This document shows, piece by piece, positions 50,876 through 58,578 of a stretch of DNA of 64,000 bases (position 1 is its first letter; each line of letters starts with the position of its first letter). The notes under the pieces are model-generated. The model was not told where the DNA came from. It did not search any database and saw nothing but the letters and a program-made list of their open reading frames with translations. Both the position numbers and the translations under genes were made by a program. This stretch comes from Rhodospirillaceae bacterium (GTDB lineage: Bacteria; Pseudomonadota; Alphaproteobacteria; Rhodospirillales; Rhodospirillaceae), in the NCBI GenBank assembly GCA_028822445.1, contig JAPKDQ010000007.1, positions 95,044-159,043 of the forward strand. The letters are read 5' to 3'.

Positions 50876-51946
50876 TTACACGCTGACTGAACACTTGAGC
50901 CTCGGCTTTATTTGCTCACCGAAGTCGCGAATACCGCCGACGAAATCTGCCCAGCTGAATAACATACCGTCGACGCCTGTATCTTCGGCTATGGCATCTA
51001 TTTTCTGGGCAACGGTATCAAACGAGCCACAAATCACGGGAAAGCCCATGAAGGCCATGTTGCCTTCCTCAAGACCGAGCGCCAATCCCGCTTTCAAATG
51101 ATCGGCCGTACCTCCCGCGTTTGAATCAAGGCTAGCACTAGCGATAATATTGCTGATGGCCGCTTCGTCTGCTTCGTCGATAATTTTCTGACCCATCGCA
51201 AAAGCTTCGGCGTCCGTGTTAGCCGTTATCAATCCGAACAGAGCATAAGTGCCAACGTCACGACCTTGCTCGCTCCCTTTCGCCTTAAGGCTATCGCTGA
51301 TCCCTTTAAGCTTAGGGGGCTGCGCCATGACAAAATTATGGTCCGCGTTCTTTGCAACGAATTCCACGCCTTTTGGCGATTGCCCGGCACAAACAATCTC
51401 GAGCTCACGGCCAGGCATTGGGAGGCAACTGCAATCCTCTAGGTCAAAAAACTCGCTGTGGTGGGTCGACGTGCCATTTCTCCAGAGGTCTTGAAGAATA
51501 GTGAGATAGTCAGCCGCATACTCATAGCGACGGTCGTAGTACTCGTCTCCGCGCCACAAACCCATCTGCGTGTATTCAGGCTTGTTCCAACCCGTCACAA
51601 TATTGAGGCCACACCTACCGCCACTGATATCGTCAAGCGTCGCCATCATACGGGCCACATACGCGGGATGCTGGCTCAACAAAGCGATGCTCGGGATAAG
51701 ACCGATTTTATCTGTAACGCTGGCCAAACCTGCCATCAGCGTAAAAGATTCTAAGCATGCATCCCAATACCCTGTCTCTCCACCAAAACCCCGAAACTTC
51801 ATCATAGAAAGGACGAAATCAAGGTCCTGCTTTTCAGCCTCAAGGGTGATCGCCTTGTTGTGTTCAAAGGTCGGAAGATACGGTTTTACAGCCTTCGAAA
51901 TAATATAACCGTTACTGCCATTGGGTAAAAACACGCCGAATTTCAT
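50876..51946 (-). CDS. RutA-like LLM flavin monooxygenase
   Basis: Protein of 356 residues that aligns by eye along its whole length with E. coli RutA, the pyrimidine monooxygenase: KFGVFLPNGSNGYIIS, FVLSMMKFRGFGG, LESFTLMAGLA, DISGGRCGLNIVTGW, EYTQMGLW, IVCAGQSPKG. RutA uses a flavin peroxide to cleave the ring amide of uracil; relatives open other heterocycles or remove substituents. Other rut genes in order (rutB-G) are not next to it, so uracil itself need not be the substrate. It is the last gene of the operon started by the molybdenum hydroxylase, 15 bases after the aminotransferase gene. Confidence 0.92.
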   Translation of the reverse strand: MKFGVFLPNGSNGYIISKAVKPYLPTFEHNKAITLEAEKQDLDFVLSMMKFRGFGGETGYWDACLESFTLMAGLASVTDKIGLIPSIALLSQHPAYVARMMATLDDISGGRCGLNIVTGWNKPEYTQMGLWRGDEYYDRRYEYAADYLTILQDLWRNGTSTHHSEFFDLEDCSCLPMPGRELEIVCAGQSPKGVEFVAKNADHNFVMAQPPKLKGISDSLKAKGSEQGRDVGTYALFGLITANTDAEAFAMGQKIIDEADEAAISNIIASASLDSNAGGTADHLKAGLALGLEEGNMAFMGFPVICGSFDTVAQKIDAIAEDTGVDGMLFSWADFVGGIRDFGEQIKPRLKCSVSV

Positions 51947-51961
51947 ATAGGTACTCCCGTG

Positions 51962-53338
51962 CTAACAATAAGTGTTGTCGACAACTGTCAAAGCTTCGTC
52001 AAAAGCCATGATAGCGGTATCAATTTCGTCTTCAGTAATCGTGAAAGGCGGGCCAACTTTTATTGTGTTAGGGACAAACCCTCCCAGGAAAACGCCACGC
52101 TTGGCGCATTCACCGGCGACAATGTTATTCGGATGCTGAGATAGATCACCGGTAAACCCAGTCCAACGGTCATCTTCAATAATCGGGAAGCCGTCCCCGT
52201 TAACCAAATCGACCGCATAAAATAATCCATGCCCGCCGACGCTGCCTATACTAGGATGTCGATCTGCAAGCGCGTCCAGTCTAGCCTTAAGGTAAGCCCC
52301 GCGATTTTTTACCTGCGATAGCATATCTTCTCGCAGCATAGTCTCCAAAGCTCCGACAATGGATGCACACACAATCGGATGACCATCCCACGTGCTGCCA
52401 CTCCACCACCGCGCACCTTCGATAAATTCGGATATTTCAGTGCTCGCTATCACTGCGCCAACCGGCATGGACGATCCATTGATCGATTTTCCAACCGCCA
52501 TAATATCTGGGTGGATGCCTGGAGAGAGTTGATACCCGAACCATTCGCCCAGACGGCCAAACCCGCACAAAACTTCATCATCAACCCAGAGAAATTTATA
52601 CTTTCGGCTCAGCTCAAAAATTCCGGTCAGGTAGTCTTTATGCGCTGGCAGGCCAGCTGCCCCAAGCATAGGCTCTGTAATGATCGCAGCAATATTTTCT
52701 GGCCCAACCGCACGGATCATTGCTTCCGTGGCTGCCAAAGATGGCAAAGGACCTTCCCCGTTCCAATCCTGGCGTTCGGGCGCTGGCACAGGAATGTATC
52801 CCGCAGAAGGAAACCCCGGCACGTCACGTACCGTGTCAGGGCTGCCAGCAGGCGTCACATTATTGCGGTAGCCCCGCAGCATCGTCGCACCGACCGTTAA
52901 ACCGTGAAATGAATGTGCCTGAGTAAGAACAACCTGGCGCCCTGTATACAAGCGCGCAATCGTAAGAGCATTCTCGACTGCTTCAGTGCCCGACGCGAGA
53001 ACTCTCATACGCCCAGCCCATTTAGGGCTGCAGCTTCCGAGAATATCTTCAATAACAAGCTTGGCCGCACGCGCACGATACTCGTTAGCCATTCCAAAAA
53101 AGACATGGCCATAGCGATCCATCGCACGACGAATTTCGTCATAGATTCCGGGGTTGCGGTGCCCCAAGCTGTCCGAGATCAACTGGCTCTGAAAGTCTAG
53201 AAGACGCGTACCATCTGCTAGAAAGATATAATTTCCGTCCTGCCTATCAACAGCTGCGAATTGATGCTCAGATTTAGCCTGGGTATTATGCAGGTAATAA
53301 TTGCGATCCCAGCCTTCAATCTGAGACCAATCAGTCAC
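51962..53338 (-). CDS. Class III PLP aminotransferase
   Basis: Fold-type I, omega-aminotransferase-like protein of 458 residues. Marks are ASGTEAVENALTIAR, AQAHSFHGLT-type phosphate site (TQAHSFHGLT), VDDEVLCGFGR with the Asp that contacts the PLP ring nitrogen, and the Schiff-base Lys in MAVGKSINGS. Family members use beta-alanine, taurine, 4-aminobutyrate or amines. GTG 53338 is proposed: GGAG lies nine bases upstream. The frame continues further to TTG 53392 without a ribosome site. It lies between the molybdenum hydroxylase genes and the RutA-like gene in one operon. Confidence 0.9.
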   Translation of the reverse strand: MTDWSQIEGWDRNYYLHNTQAKSEHQFAAVDRQDGNYIFLADGTRLLDFQSQLISDSLGHRNPGIYDEIRRAMDRYGHVFFGMANEYRARAAKLVIEDILGSCSPKWAGRMRVLASGTEAVENALTIARLYTGRQVVLTQAHSFHGLTVGATMLRGYRNNVTPAGSPDTVRDVPGFPSAGYIPVPAPERQDWNGEGPLPSLAATEAMIRAVGPENIAAIITEPMLGAAGLPAHKDYLTGIFELSRKYKFLWVDDEVLCGFGRLGEWFGYQLSPGIHPDIMAVGKSINGSSMPVGAVIASTEISEFIEGARWWSGSTWDGHPIVCASIVGALETMLREDMLSQVKNRGAYLKARLDALADRHPSIGSVGGHGLFYAVDLVNGDGFPIIEDDRWTGFTGDLSQHPNNIVAGECAKRGVFLGGFVPNTIKVGPPFTITEDEIDTAIMAFDEALTVVDNTYC

Positions 53339-53490
53339 GTCTCTGCGCTCCGTCTTAAAGGTCAAAGCGCATGATTGTGTTATTCCGCGCAAGCTTATCT
53401 GGCGTTGGCATTTGCAACTTCAAAGTTTTTACGGTCGGCTCAAGTTTTGTGGAAATATTCATAATGCGCCCTCACAGATTTACTTATCCA

Positions 53491-53991
53491 CTAAGAGGCT
53501 TTCTCTTTGGCTTTTACGGCTGCTGCCTTAACGGCACGTTTCAAGCTTTGGTAACCGGTACACCGACACAAATTCCCAGCTAAGGCTGTCTCAATTTCAG
53601 AGTCACTTGGGTCAGAATTAGATTCGAGCAATTCTGCAGTGCACATCAACATACCCGGTGCGCAATACCCGCATTGAAACCCGGCCTCATCCCAAAACGC
53701 TTGCTGAATTGGACTAAGCGTTCCGTCCTCTTCAGTCAGCCCCTCAATGGTAGTAATCTTAGCTCGGCTTAACGTCGCCGCAAGCGTAATACAAGATTTT
53801 GCAACTCGCCCATCAATCGACACCGTGCACGCGCCACAATGACCTGTCATACAGCCCATGTGTGTGCCGGTCATATTGAGGTCTTCCCGCAACAAGTCCA
53901 ATAAGGACTTGTGCGCAGGGATTTCAAGTTCATGTAGCTTGCCGTTCACGCGCAAATTAACGAGAACTGTATCTTCCAACATATCTTCCAT
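53491..53991 (-). CDS. Molybdenum hydroxylase small subunit, two [2Fe-2S] clusters
   Basis: Iron-sulfur subunit (CoxS/QorS type) of 166 residues of a xanthine-dehydrogenase-family enzyme. The plant-ferredoxin-like cluster ligands are Cys47, 52, 55 and 67 (GCMTGHCGAC); the second cluster has Cys107, 110, 142 and 144 (CGYC, CRC). It relays electrons from the molybdenum centre to the FAD subunit. It follows the FAD subunit gene by 13 bases. ATG 53991 and an ATG nine bases later are both possible. The full set of ligands suggests a working complex. Confidence 0.94.
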   Translation of the reverse strand: MEDMLEDTVLVNLRVNGKLHELEIPAHKSLLDLLREDLNMTGTHMGCMTGHCGACTVSIDGRVAKSCITLAATLSRAKITTIEGLTEEDGTLSPIQQAFWDEAGFQCGYCAPGMLMCTAELLESNSDPSDSEIETALAGNLCRCTGYQSLKRAVKAAAVKAKEKAS

Positions 53992-54004
53992 TGCTCTCGC
54001 TCCC

Positions 54005-54868
54005 TTACCCAGCTTTCTTGATGGCGGCTTCTATCGCGCCGCGCGCCATGACACCGGCCATTGCCCGACGCCATTCACCATCACCTTGGTGATCTGACAA
54101 CGGTTCTTTGATTTCAGCCGATGACCTTGCTTCAACCTCCTCGGCTAGGTGCGCTGACCATGCCTGTCCACAGCAATCACTTAGTGTATCGGACATATCA
54201 ACCGGCAGCGCCGAAACAGCACCGACGACAACTCGCAGGCTCGTGATCTTGCTGCTATCTAGCGTGACGATAGCGGCCGCATTCGCAGAACCATATCCAC
54301 CGGCCGTGATCTTTAGTTTTTCATAAGACCAACCCGCGCCCGGCATCATCGGCTTGAGGTGTACACGCACCAATAAAGACTCACTACCAAGCCCATGTCT
54401 CGCATCCTTCATGAGGTCTGCCAAAGCGACGCGCACTTCACCAACATCACTTAAGACATCAACCTCAGCGCCAAGAGCAAGTAAGGACGGTAAAATATCG
54501 TACAGTGGGTGCATAGCAACAATGTTGCCGCCAATCGTGCCGCGGTTGTGCACTTGCATGCCCCCGCCAATTTGTGCCGCCGCGTAAGAGAGTAGAGGTA
54601 ACTTCGATTGAATCAGGTCATTGTTCTGCACGTCTCTGTGAACGGTAAAAGAACCGATCTGAATAGCGCCGGCTTCTTCACTGATCCCTTTCAGAGCAGC
54701 AATCTGGCCCACGTCGATGTAGACCTCTGGCATCAAGGCGCCGTAGTTGACGCTCGGCATCAGCTCCTGGCCGCCAGCAATAATCATCGCCCCGGTGGAG
54801 AGACTTCCCATGATCTCAGCTGCTTGTCCAAGATCACGAGGTCGCGCAAATGCAGGATACAAGCTCAT
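54005..54868 (-). CDS. Molybdenum hydroxylase FAD subunit
   Basis: CoxM/QorM-type medium subunit, 287 residues. It has the PCMH FAD domain with AGGQELMPSVNYGALMPEVYIDVGQI and HNRGTIGGNIVAMHP, followed by the CO_deh_flav_C domain (LVRVHLKPMMPG, KLKITAGGYGSANAA). It passes electrons from the iron-sulfur subunit to an acceptor. The start codon lies two bases after the stop of the large-subunit gene, and the small-subunit gene follows after 13 bases. The L-M-S gene order is one of the usual arrangements. Confidence 0.94.
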   Translation of the reverse strand: MSLYPAFARPRDLGQAAEIMGSLSTGAMIIAGGQELMPSVNYGALMPEVYIDVGQIAALKGISEEAGAIQIGSFTVHRDVQNNDLIQSKLPLLSYAAAQIGGGMQVHNRGTIGGNIVAMHPLYDILPSLLALGAEVDVLSDVGEVRVALADLMKDARHGLGSESLLVRVHLKPMMPGAGWSYEKLKITAGGYGSANAAAIVTLDSSKITSLRVVVGAVSALPVDMSDTLSDCCGQAWSAHLAEEVEARSSAEIKEPLSDHQGDGEWRRAMAGVMARGAIEAAIKKAG

Positions 54869-54870
54869 GA

Positions 54871-57270
54871 TTAGGCCACCTTACGCTGAGGTTGCGCTTT
54901 CTTAGCGGCCTGGATGGCTGACCACACCCGAGGTGCAGTTAACGGGGTTTCCGTCATCATCACACCAAAGGGCGACAGCGCATTGTTAACAGAATTCACA
55001 ATCGCAGCCGCTGACCCACCGACACCGGCCTCGCCAGCACCTTTTAGGCCCTTATAGTTAACCGGGTTAGGGCTATCGTGATGCGTTAACGTAATCGACG
55101 GGACATCGCCGATCCGCGGCATGACATAGTCCATCAAGCTCTTGGTTAGCTGCCTGCCATTTTCATCAAACGTGATGTTCTCAGCCAACGCAGCACCAAT
55201 ACCAAACATAATTGCTCCACACGCTTGGCCCTCAACCAAAATAGGATTGATCACCTTGCCGCAATCATGTGCGACTGAGAACTTGAGAAGCTTCACTACG
55301 CCGGTATTCACGTCCACCTCGCTAATCGCAACATAGGCTGCGTTTGAATAACTTGGGTAAGGGTTGATCTGCCCTTTCTCGTTAGGCGTATGTCGAACCA
55401 GACCCGGCTTAAACATAGCGGTCGCTTCAAGCGGCGGTTCAATGACAGAACCAACATCATACGCCCGCGTGTAACAGGCGTAGCAAACCTCTTCGAGGTC
55501 TATGATTTTATCGCCAGATGCAATTACGCCCTCTTTCATGGTGACGGAGCTTTCGTCCACTTCCATGAGAGCGGCAGCAACCTTAATAATTTTCTCGCGG
55601 ACTTCTACGGCTGCCTTTGCCGCCGAGCCACCACCGACAATCGTCGATCGCCCAGAAGAGTTGCCAAAGCCATATGGACAGCTTGTCGTGTCACCTTGAA
55701 CAACCTCAATGGTATCCAGGCGAACACCCAGTTCATCAGCAACAATTTGCGCGATTCCTGTCGGGTTGCCCGAGCCAGGCGTTGTAACACCCGTCAACAC
55801 ACGCACTGACCCATCAGGCGCAACTCTAACGGTGGACGAATCATATCCGCCGACAAGAGTGCCAGGCAGAGTACCGCCCTCAGGGGTTAGCTCAAAGCCA
55901 ACGCCGATACCGATATAACGGCCTTCTTTGAGCGCTTCTTCCTGTTTCGTCTTCCATTCATCATAGCCAATCGCATCCATGGCCTTCTGCATGACGCCGG
56001 CGTAGTCACCAGAGTCATAGATAAGACCGGTAGGGCTATCGTAAGGAAACTGATCTTTCTTAATAAAGTTCTTCATGCGCATATCGACAGGGTCAATACC
56101 CAATTCACGGGCCGCGTTGTCCACCGACAGCTCCAAGGCTAAGGCCGTCACTTCTTTGCCATAGCCTCGAGACGCATTCCAACCCGGCTTATTCGTCACG
56201 ACAGCCGATAATTGAACATCAACATTTTGTACCGAATAGGGCCCCGGCATAGTCAGCCCGGTCAAAAATGCCATGCCCCAACCTGGACAAGATGACGGCG
56301 CGCCAGTGTTCGCTAGATAGTGGTCGCGAAGCCCCAAAATCATACCGTCTTTAGTGACCGCTAATTCAACTGAATGGACCTGCTCACGTGCTCCGATCAG
56401 CAGGCATTCCTCGCGGTCTTCCACCCACTTCACGGGCTGGCCAATAAGCTTCGACAAAAAACAAACCATTCCCTCTTCAGGGTGGCCATGCATTTTCATG
56501 CCAAAAGCGCCGCCGATGACCGGCGCATGCACGCGAATCTTGTTCTCAGGCATGCGTAAGATTTTGGATAAAACATTTCTAAGAGGGTGGGGGTTTTGAA
56601 CCGTGCCATGCAGCGTGATACTATCTGTACCGGCGTCATAGACACCGTTATAGGTGCGCGTTTCGATAGGTTGAGTCGAGAAGCGATGGACCTTCACATC
56701 GGTCTTTATTACACGGTCTGCGGAGGAGAATGCTTGCTCTACGTCGCCGCTACCAAAGGGAACCTCCATAATCATGTTGGCGTCCCAGCCTGGGACAACC
56801 ATTGGGGCGCCATCTTTTAGGGCATCTTCCACATCAATGACAGGGGTCGTAACCTCGTAGTCAACAGTAATGCGAGAAACCGCGTACCGCGCGGTGCGTT
56901 TATCTTCAGCAACCACAACAGCGACCGGCTGGCCAAAACACCAGACATGATCCAGTGCAAGGCAGCGAATTGTCGCACTGCGACCGCCAAAAACCGCTGG
57001 GTCAATATAGTGCGGGATGGGGTCAATGTACTTAGCCGCCTCAGCGCCCGTAACAACACGCACTACCCCAGCGACTTTCTCTGCCCCAGATGTGTCAATG
57101 CTCTTAATATTTGCCGCGGCGTGCGGGCTGCGCAGAATATGAGCATGGAGTTGTCCTGGAAAGCTTATGTCGTTGGTATAAGTGGCTTTCCCCATGACAG
57201 GCCCACGCCCCTCAATGGTTCGCACGGATCGGCCTACATAGCCTTCAGTTTCGGATGTTTGTTCGCCCAC
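54871..57270 (-). CDS. Molybdenum hydroxylase large subunit
   Basis: Molybdopterin-binding subunit of 799 residues of the xanthine-dehydrogenase family. Marks are GKATYTNDI, VIGGAFGMK, and GAGEAG with the catalytic Glu near the C-terminus. The active-site loop where CO dehydrogenase has AYxCSFR reads NASRGYGKE, so it is not a form I CO dehydrogenase; a hydroxylase of an N-heterocycle or aldehyde is more likely. GTG 57270 has GGGGAGG six bases upstream. First gene of the operon that ends with the RutA-like gene. Two adjacent operator-like sites (57359-57382) are about 90 bases upstream. Confidence 0.93.
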   Translation of the reverse strand: MGEQTSETEGYVGRSVRTIEGRGPVMGKATYTNDISFPGQLHAHILRSPHAAANIKSIDTSGAEKVAGVVRVVTGAEAAKYIDPIPHYIDPAVFGGRSATIRCLALDHVWCFGQPVAVVVAEDKRTARYAVSRITVDYEVTTPVIDVEDALKDGAPMVVPGWDANMIMEVPFGSGDVEQAFSSADRVIKTDVKVHRFSTQPIETRTYNGVYDAGTDSITLHGTVQNPHPLRNVLSKILRMPENKIRVHAPVIGGAFGMKMHGHPEEGMVCFLSKLIGQPVKWVEDREECLLIGAREQVHSVELAVTKDGMILGLRDHYLANTGAPSSCPGWGMAFLTGLTMPGPYSVQNVDVQLSAVVTNKPGWNASRGYGKEVTALALELSVDNAARELGIDPVDMRMKNFIKKDQFPYDSPTGLIYDSGDYAGVMQKAMDAIGYDEWKTKQEEALKEGRYIGIGVGFELTPEGGTLPGTLVGGYDSSTVRVAPDGSVRVLTGVTTPGSGNPTGIAQIVADELGVRLDTIEVVQGDTTSCPYGFGNSSGRSTIVGGGSAAKAAVEVREKIIKVAAALMEVDESSVTMKEGVIASGDKIIDLEEVCYACYTRAYDVGSVIEPPLEATAMFKPGLVRHTPNEKGQINPYPSYSNAAYVAISEVDVNTGVVKLLKFSVAHDCGKVINPILVEGQACGAIMFGIGAALAENITFDENGRQLTKSLMDYVMPRIGDVPSITLTHHDSPNPVNYKGLKGAGEAGVGGSAAAIVNSVNNALSPFGVMMTETPLTAPRVWSAIQAAKKAQPQRKVA

Positions 57271-57358
57271 GATAACCTCCCCTAACCCCTACCCAATAAA
57301 CCGACTGCAATCATTCCGACGCCTATTTATAGAAGAAAGTCTAGGGCTGGAAAACAAG

Positions 57359-57382
57359 GTTGCATACAAAAATGTATACTTG
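57359..57382. promoter_or_regulatory. Putative GntR operator, double site F
   Basis: GTTGCATACAAA (57359-57370; 10 of 12 to the reverse of the consensus) directly followed by AATGTATACTTG (8 of 12). It lies about 90 bases upstream of the molybdenum hydroxylase operon. Confidence 0.6.
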
Positions 57383-57540
57383 TTTGATGTCGCTAGCGCA
57401 AACTATCTTAGCCCTCTGGACCATAACTGCCCTTGCTGAGAACCCGACCCGTTTGAGCCCTGCATGGAAGAATACGGCCGGGCATCCATGCACTACTGAA
57501 TGCCGACCCTATTCTCGAATTCAAACACCCCATTATTCCG

Positions 57541-57580
57541 TTTAGGGAATTTTACCCTAAAGCTCCAATATTGTGCGAGT
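57541..57580. repeat. Short dispersed repeat, copy 1
   Basis: Begins TTTAGGGAATTTTAC and matches copy 2 (60522-60561) perfectly for 15 bases, then more loosely (CCAA...TTGTG) for about 25 more with one gap. The copies flank the DUF6481-recQ pair in the same orientation. Confidence 0.6.
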
Positions 57581-57626
57581 TATCGGTATCGGGTTTTCCC
57601 AAACATGGCTAGAAAATGAAAATTGC

Positions 57627-57661
57627 TATGTAAACGCGACGTTTAATAAAGTGTTTACATA
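57627..57661. promoter_or_regulatory. Inverted repeat TATGTAAAC...GTTTACATA
   Basis: Perfect 9-base arms with a 17-base spacer, about 310 bases upstream of the DUF6481 gene. It could be an operator; no T-run follows it, so it is not a terminator. Confidence 0.4.
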
Positions 57662-57969
57662 AGATTAGTTCGCTGGTGGCTGCACATACAGCCACTCAAT
57701 CTTAGGGTTAGAGAGACCTCTCTCCAACATTTCCACCTACACTTCAGTTCACACCCACGTCAATCGAGAACGAGACCTATATAACGCCACTGACTTCAAG
57801 GCAGGCCCATCTGCTCTGTATGAAAGGCCTCAGCTAGCTGCATAACCCGCCCACCACGAAATACTTCCCCGCGGGGAATAAATTTCCTCCGATAATGCTC
57901 GCATGTGCTGTGCGAAGCGGCGAAAGATAGTATACAACGCGATACCGAATGAATGGAGTATGAGAATAA

Positions 57970-58347
57970 ATGGCTAAGCACGACGTGAATTTTAATGAGC
58001 GGCTTCAAGCCGCGGCAAAGGCCCGGCAAGCCACTCTGAAAAATGCGAAAGCCAACGCACCTGAGAACGCACCTGACTACGCTGAACGACAGGCCGCGCG
58101 GATGGCGGCCAGCATTGCCCGCGAAAAGCGTAGAGAGGAATCCTTAGTGCAAAAGCTCGCTAAGGCCGAGCAAAAAACTAAAGAAATAGCGGCCGCGGTA
58201 CTTGCCAAAGAGCGCGCGATTGAATCCGAAAAGGCCGAACGGGAAGAGGCATTAAAACAGGAAGCCATCCAGGCCGCCGCTCTAAAGGTCCAACAAAAGG
58301 CGGCCCGTGACGCGAAATATGCAGCCCGCAAGGCCCGGCGCTCATAG
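57970..58347 (+). CDS. Small basic Ala/Lys-rich protein, DUF6481 type
   Basis: Protein of 125 residues, nearly all helical, rich in Ala, Lys, Glu and Arg, and probably one long coiled coil (about 20-120). It begins with the conserved-looking NFNERLQAAAKARQATLKN and ends KYAARKARRS. I recognise it as the DUF6481 type common in Alphaproteobacteria; the function is unknown. GGAG lies 13 bases before ATG 57970. It converges with recQ, 231 bases away, and that gap holds nothing I recognise. It is a main taxonomic clue of the window. Confidence 0.8.
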   Translation: MAKHDVNFNERLQAAAKARQATLKNAKANAPENAPDYAERQAARMAASIAREKRREESLVQKLAKAEQKTKEIAAAVLAKERAIESEKAEREEALKQEAIQAAALKVQQKAARDAKYAARKARRS

Positions 58348-58578
58348 TTACCGAGCGTTAATAGCAGAACTACTAAGGACGATTGATTGAGGCGGTTTTT
58401 TCTCTCCAACTCCTGTTGAACGCACCAGGCAACGTCATGATCCATATCAGCTTGACACGCTACGCGTTGCAAGTGGTCAATCGGTAGATCCAGCCCACTC
58501 GAACCACGGTGATTCCCAAACGGTATTGTCAAAGAAAAAAGGGCTTTATCCGCATATTTCACCTCATTTCTGGGACGC

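Larger units (their letters stand above)
57383..57969. other. Long intergenic region at the core/accessory junction
   Basis: About 590 bases without a convincing gene between the molybdenum hydroxylase operon and the DUF6481 gene. It contains one copy of a short repeat (57541-57580) and an inverted repeat (57627-57661). TAGTATACAA at 57928 resembles the GntR operators but may be chance. Short open frames here have no ribosome site. Confidence 0.4.

Noticed and set aside
50876..51946. Complete rut uracil pathway
   Set aside because: Only a RutA-like gene is present with confidence; no RutB-, RutF- or RutG-like gene lies beside it, and the triple-RidA protein is 38 kb away.
54871..57270. Carbon monoxide dehydrogenase (CoxL) identity
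   Set aside because: The CO-specific AYxCSFR loop is absent; NASRGYGKE stands there, so only the general molybdenum hydroxylase call is kept.
57928..57937. TAGTATACAA as a seventh GntR site
   Set aside because: It lies before the DUF6481 gene, which has no link to the catabolic genes, and deviates from the consensus; GTATAC also occurs by chance inside genes.
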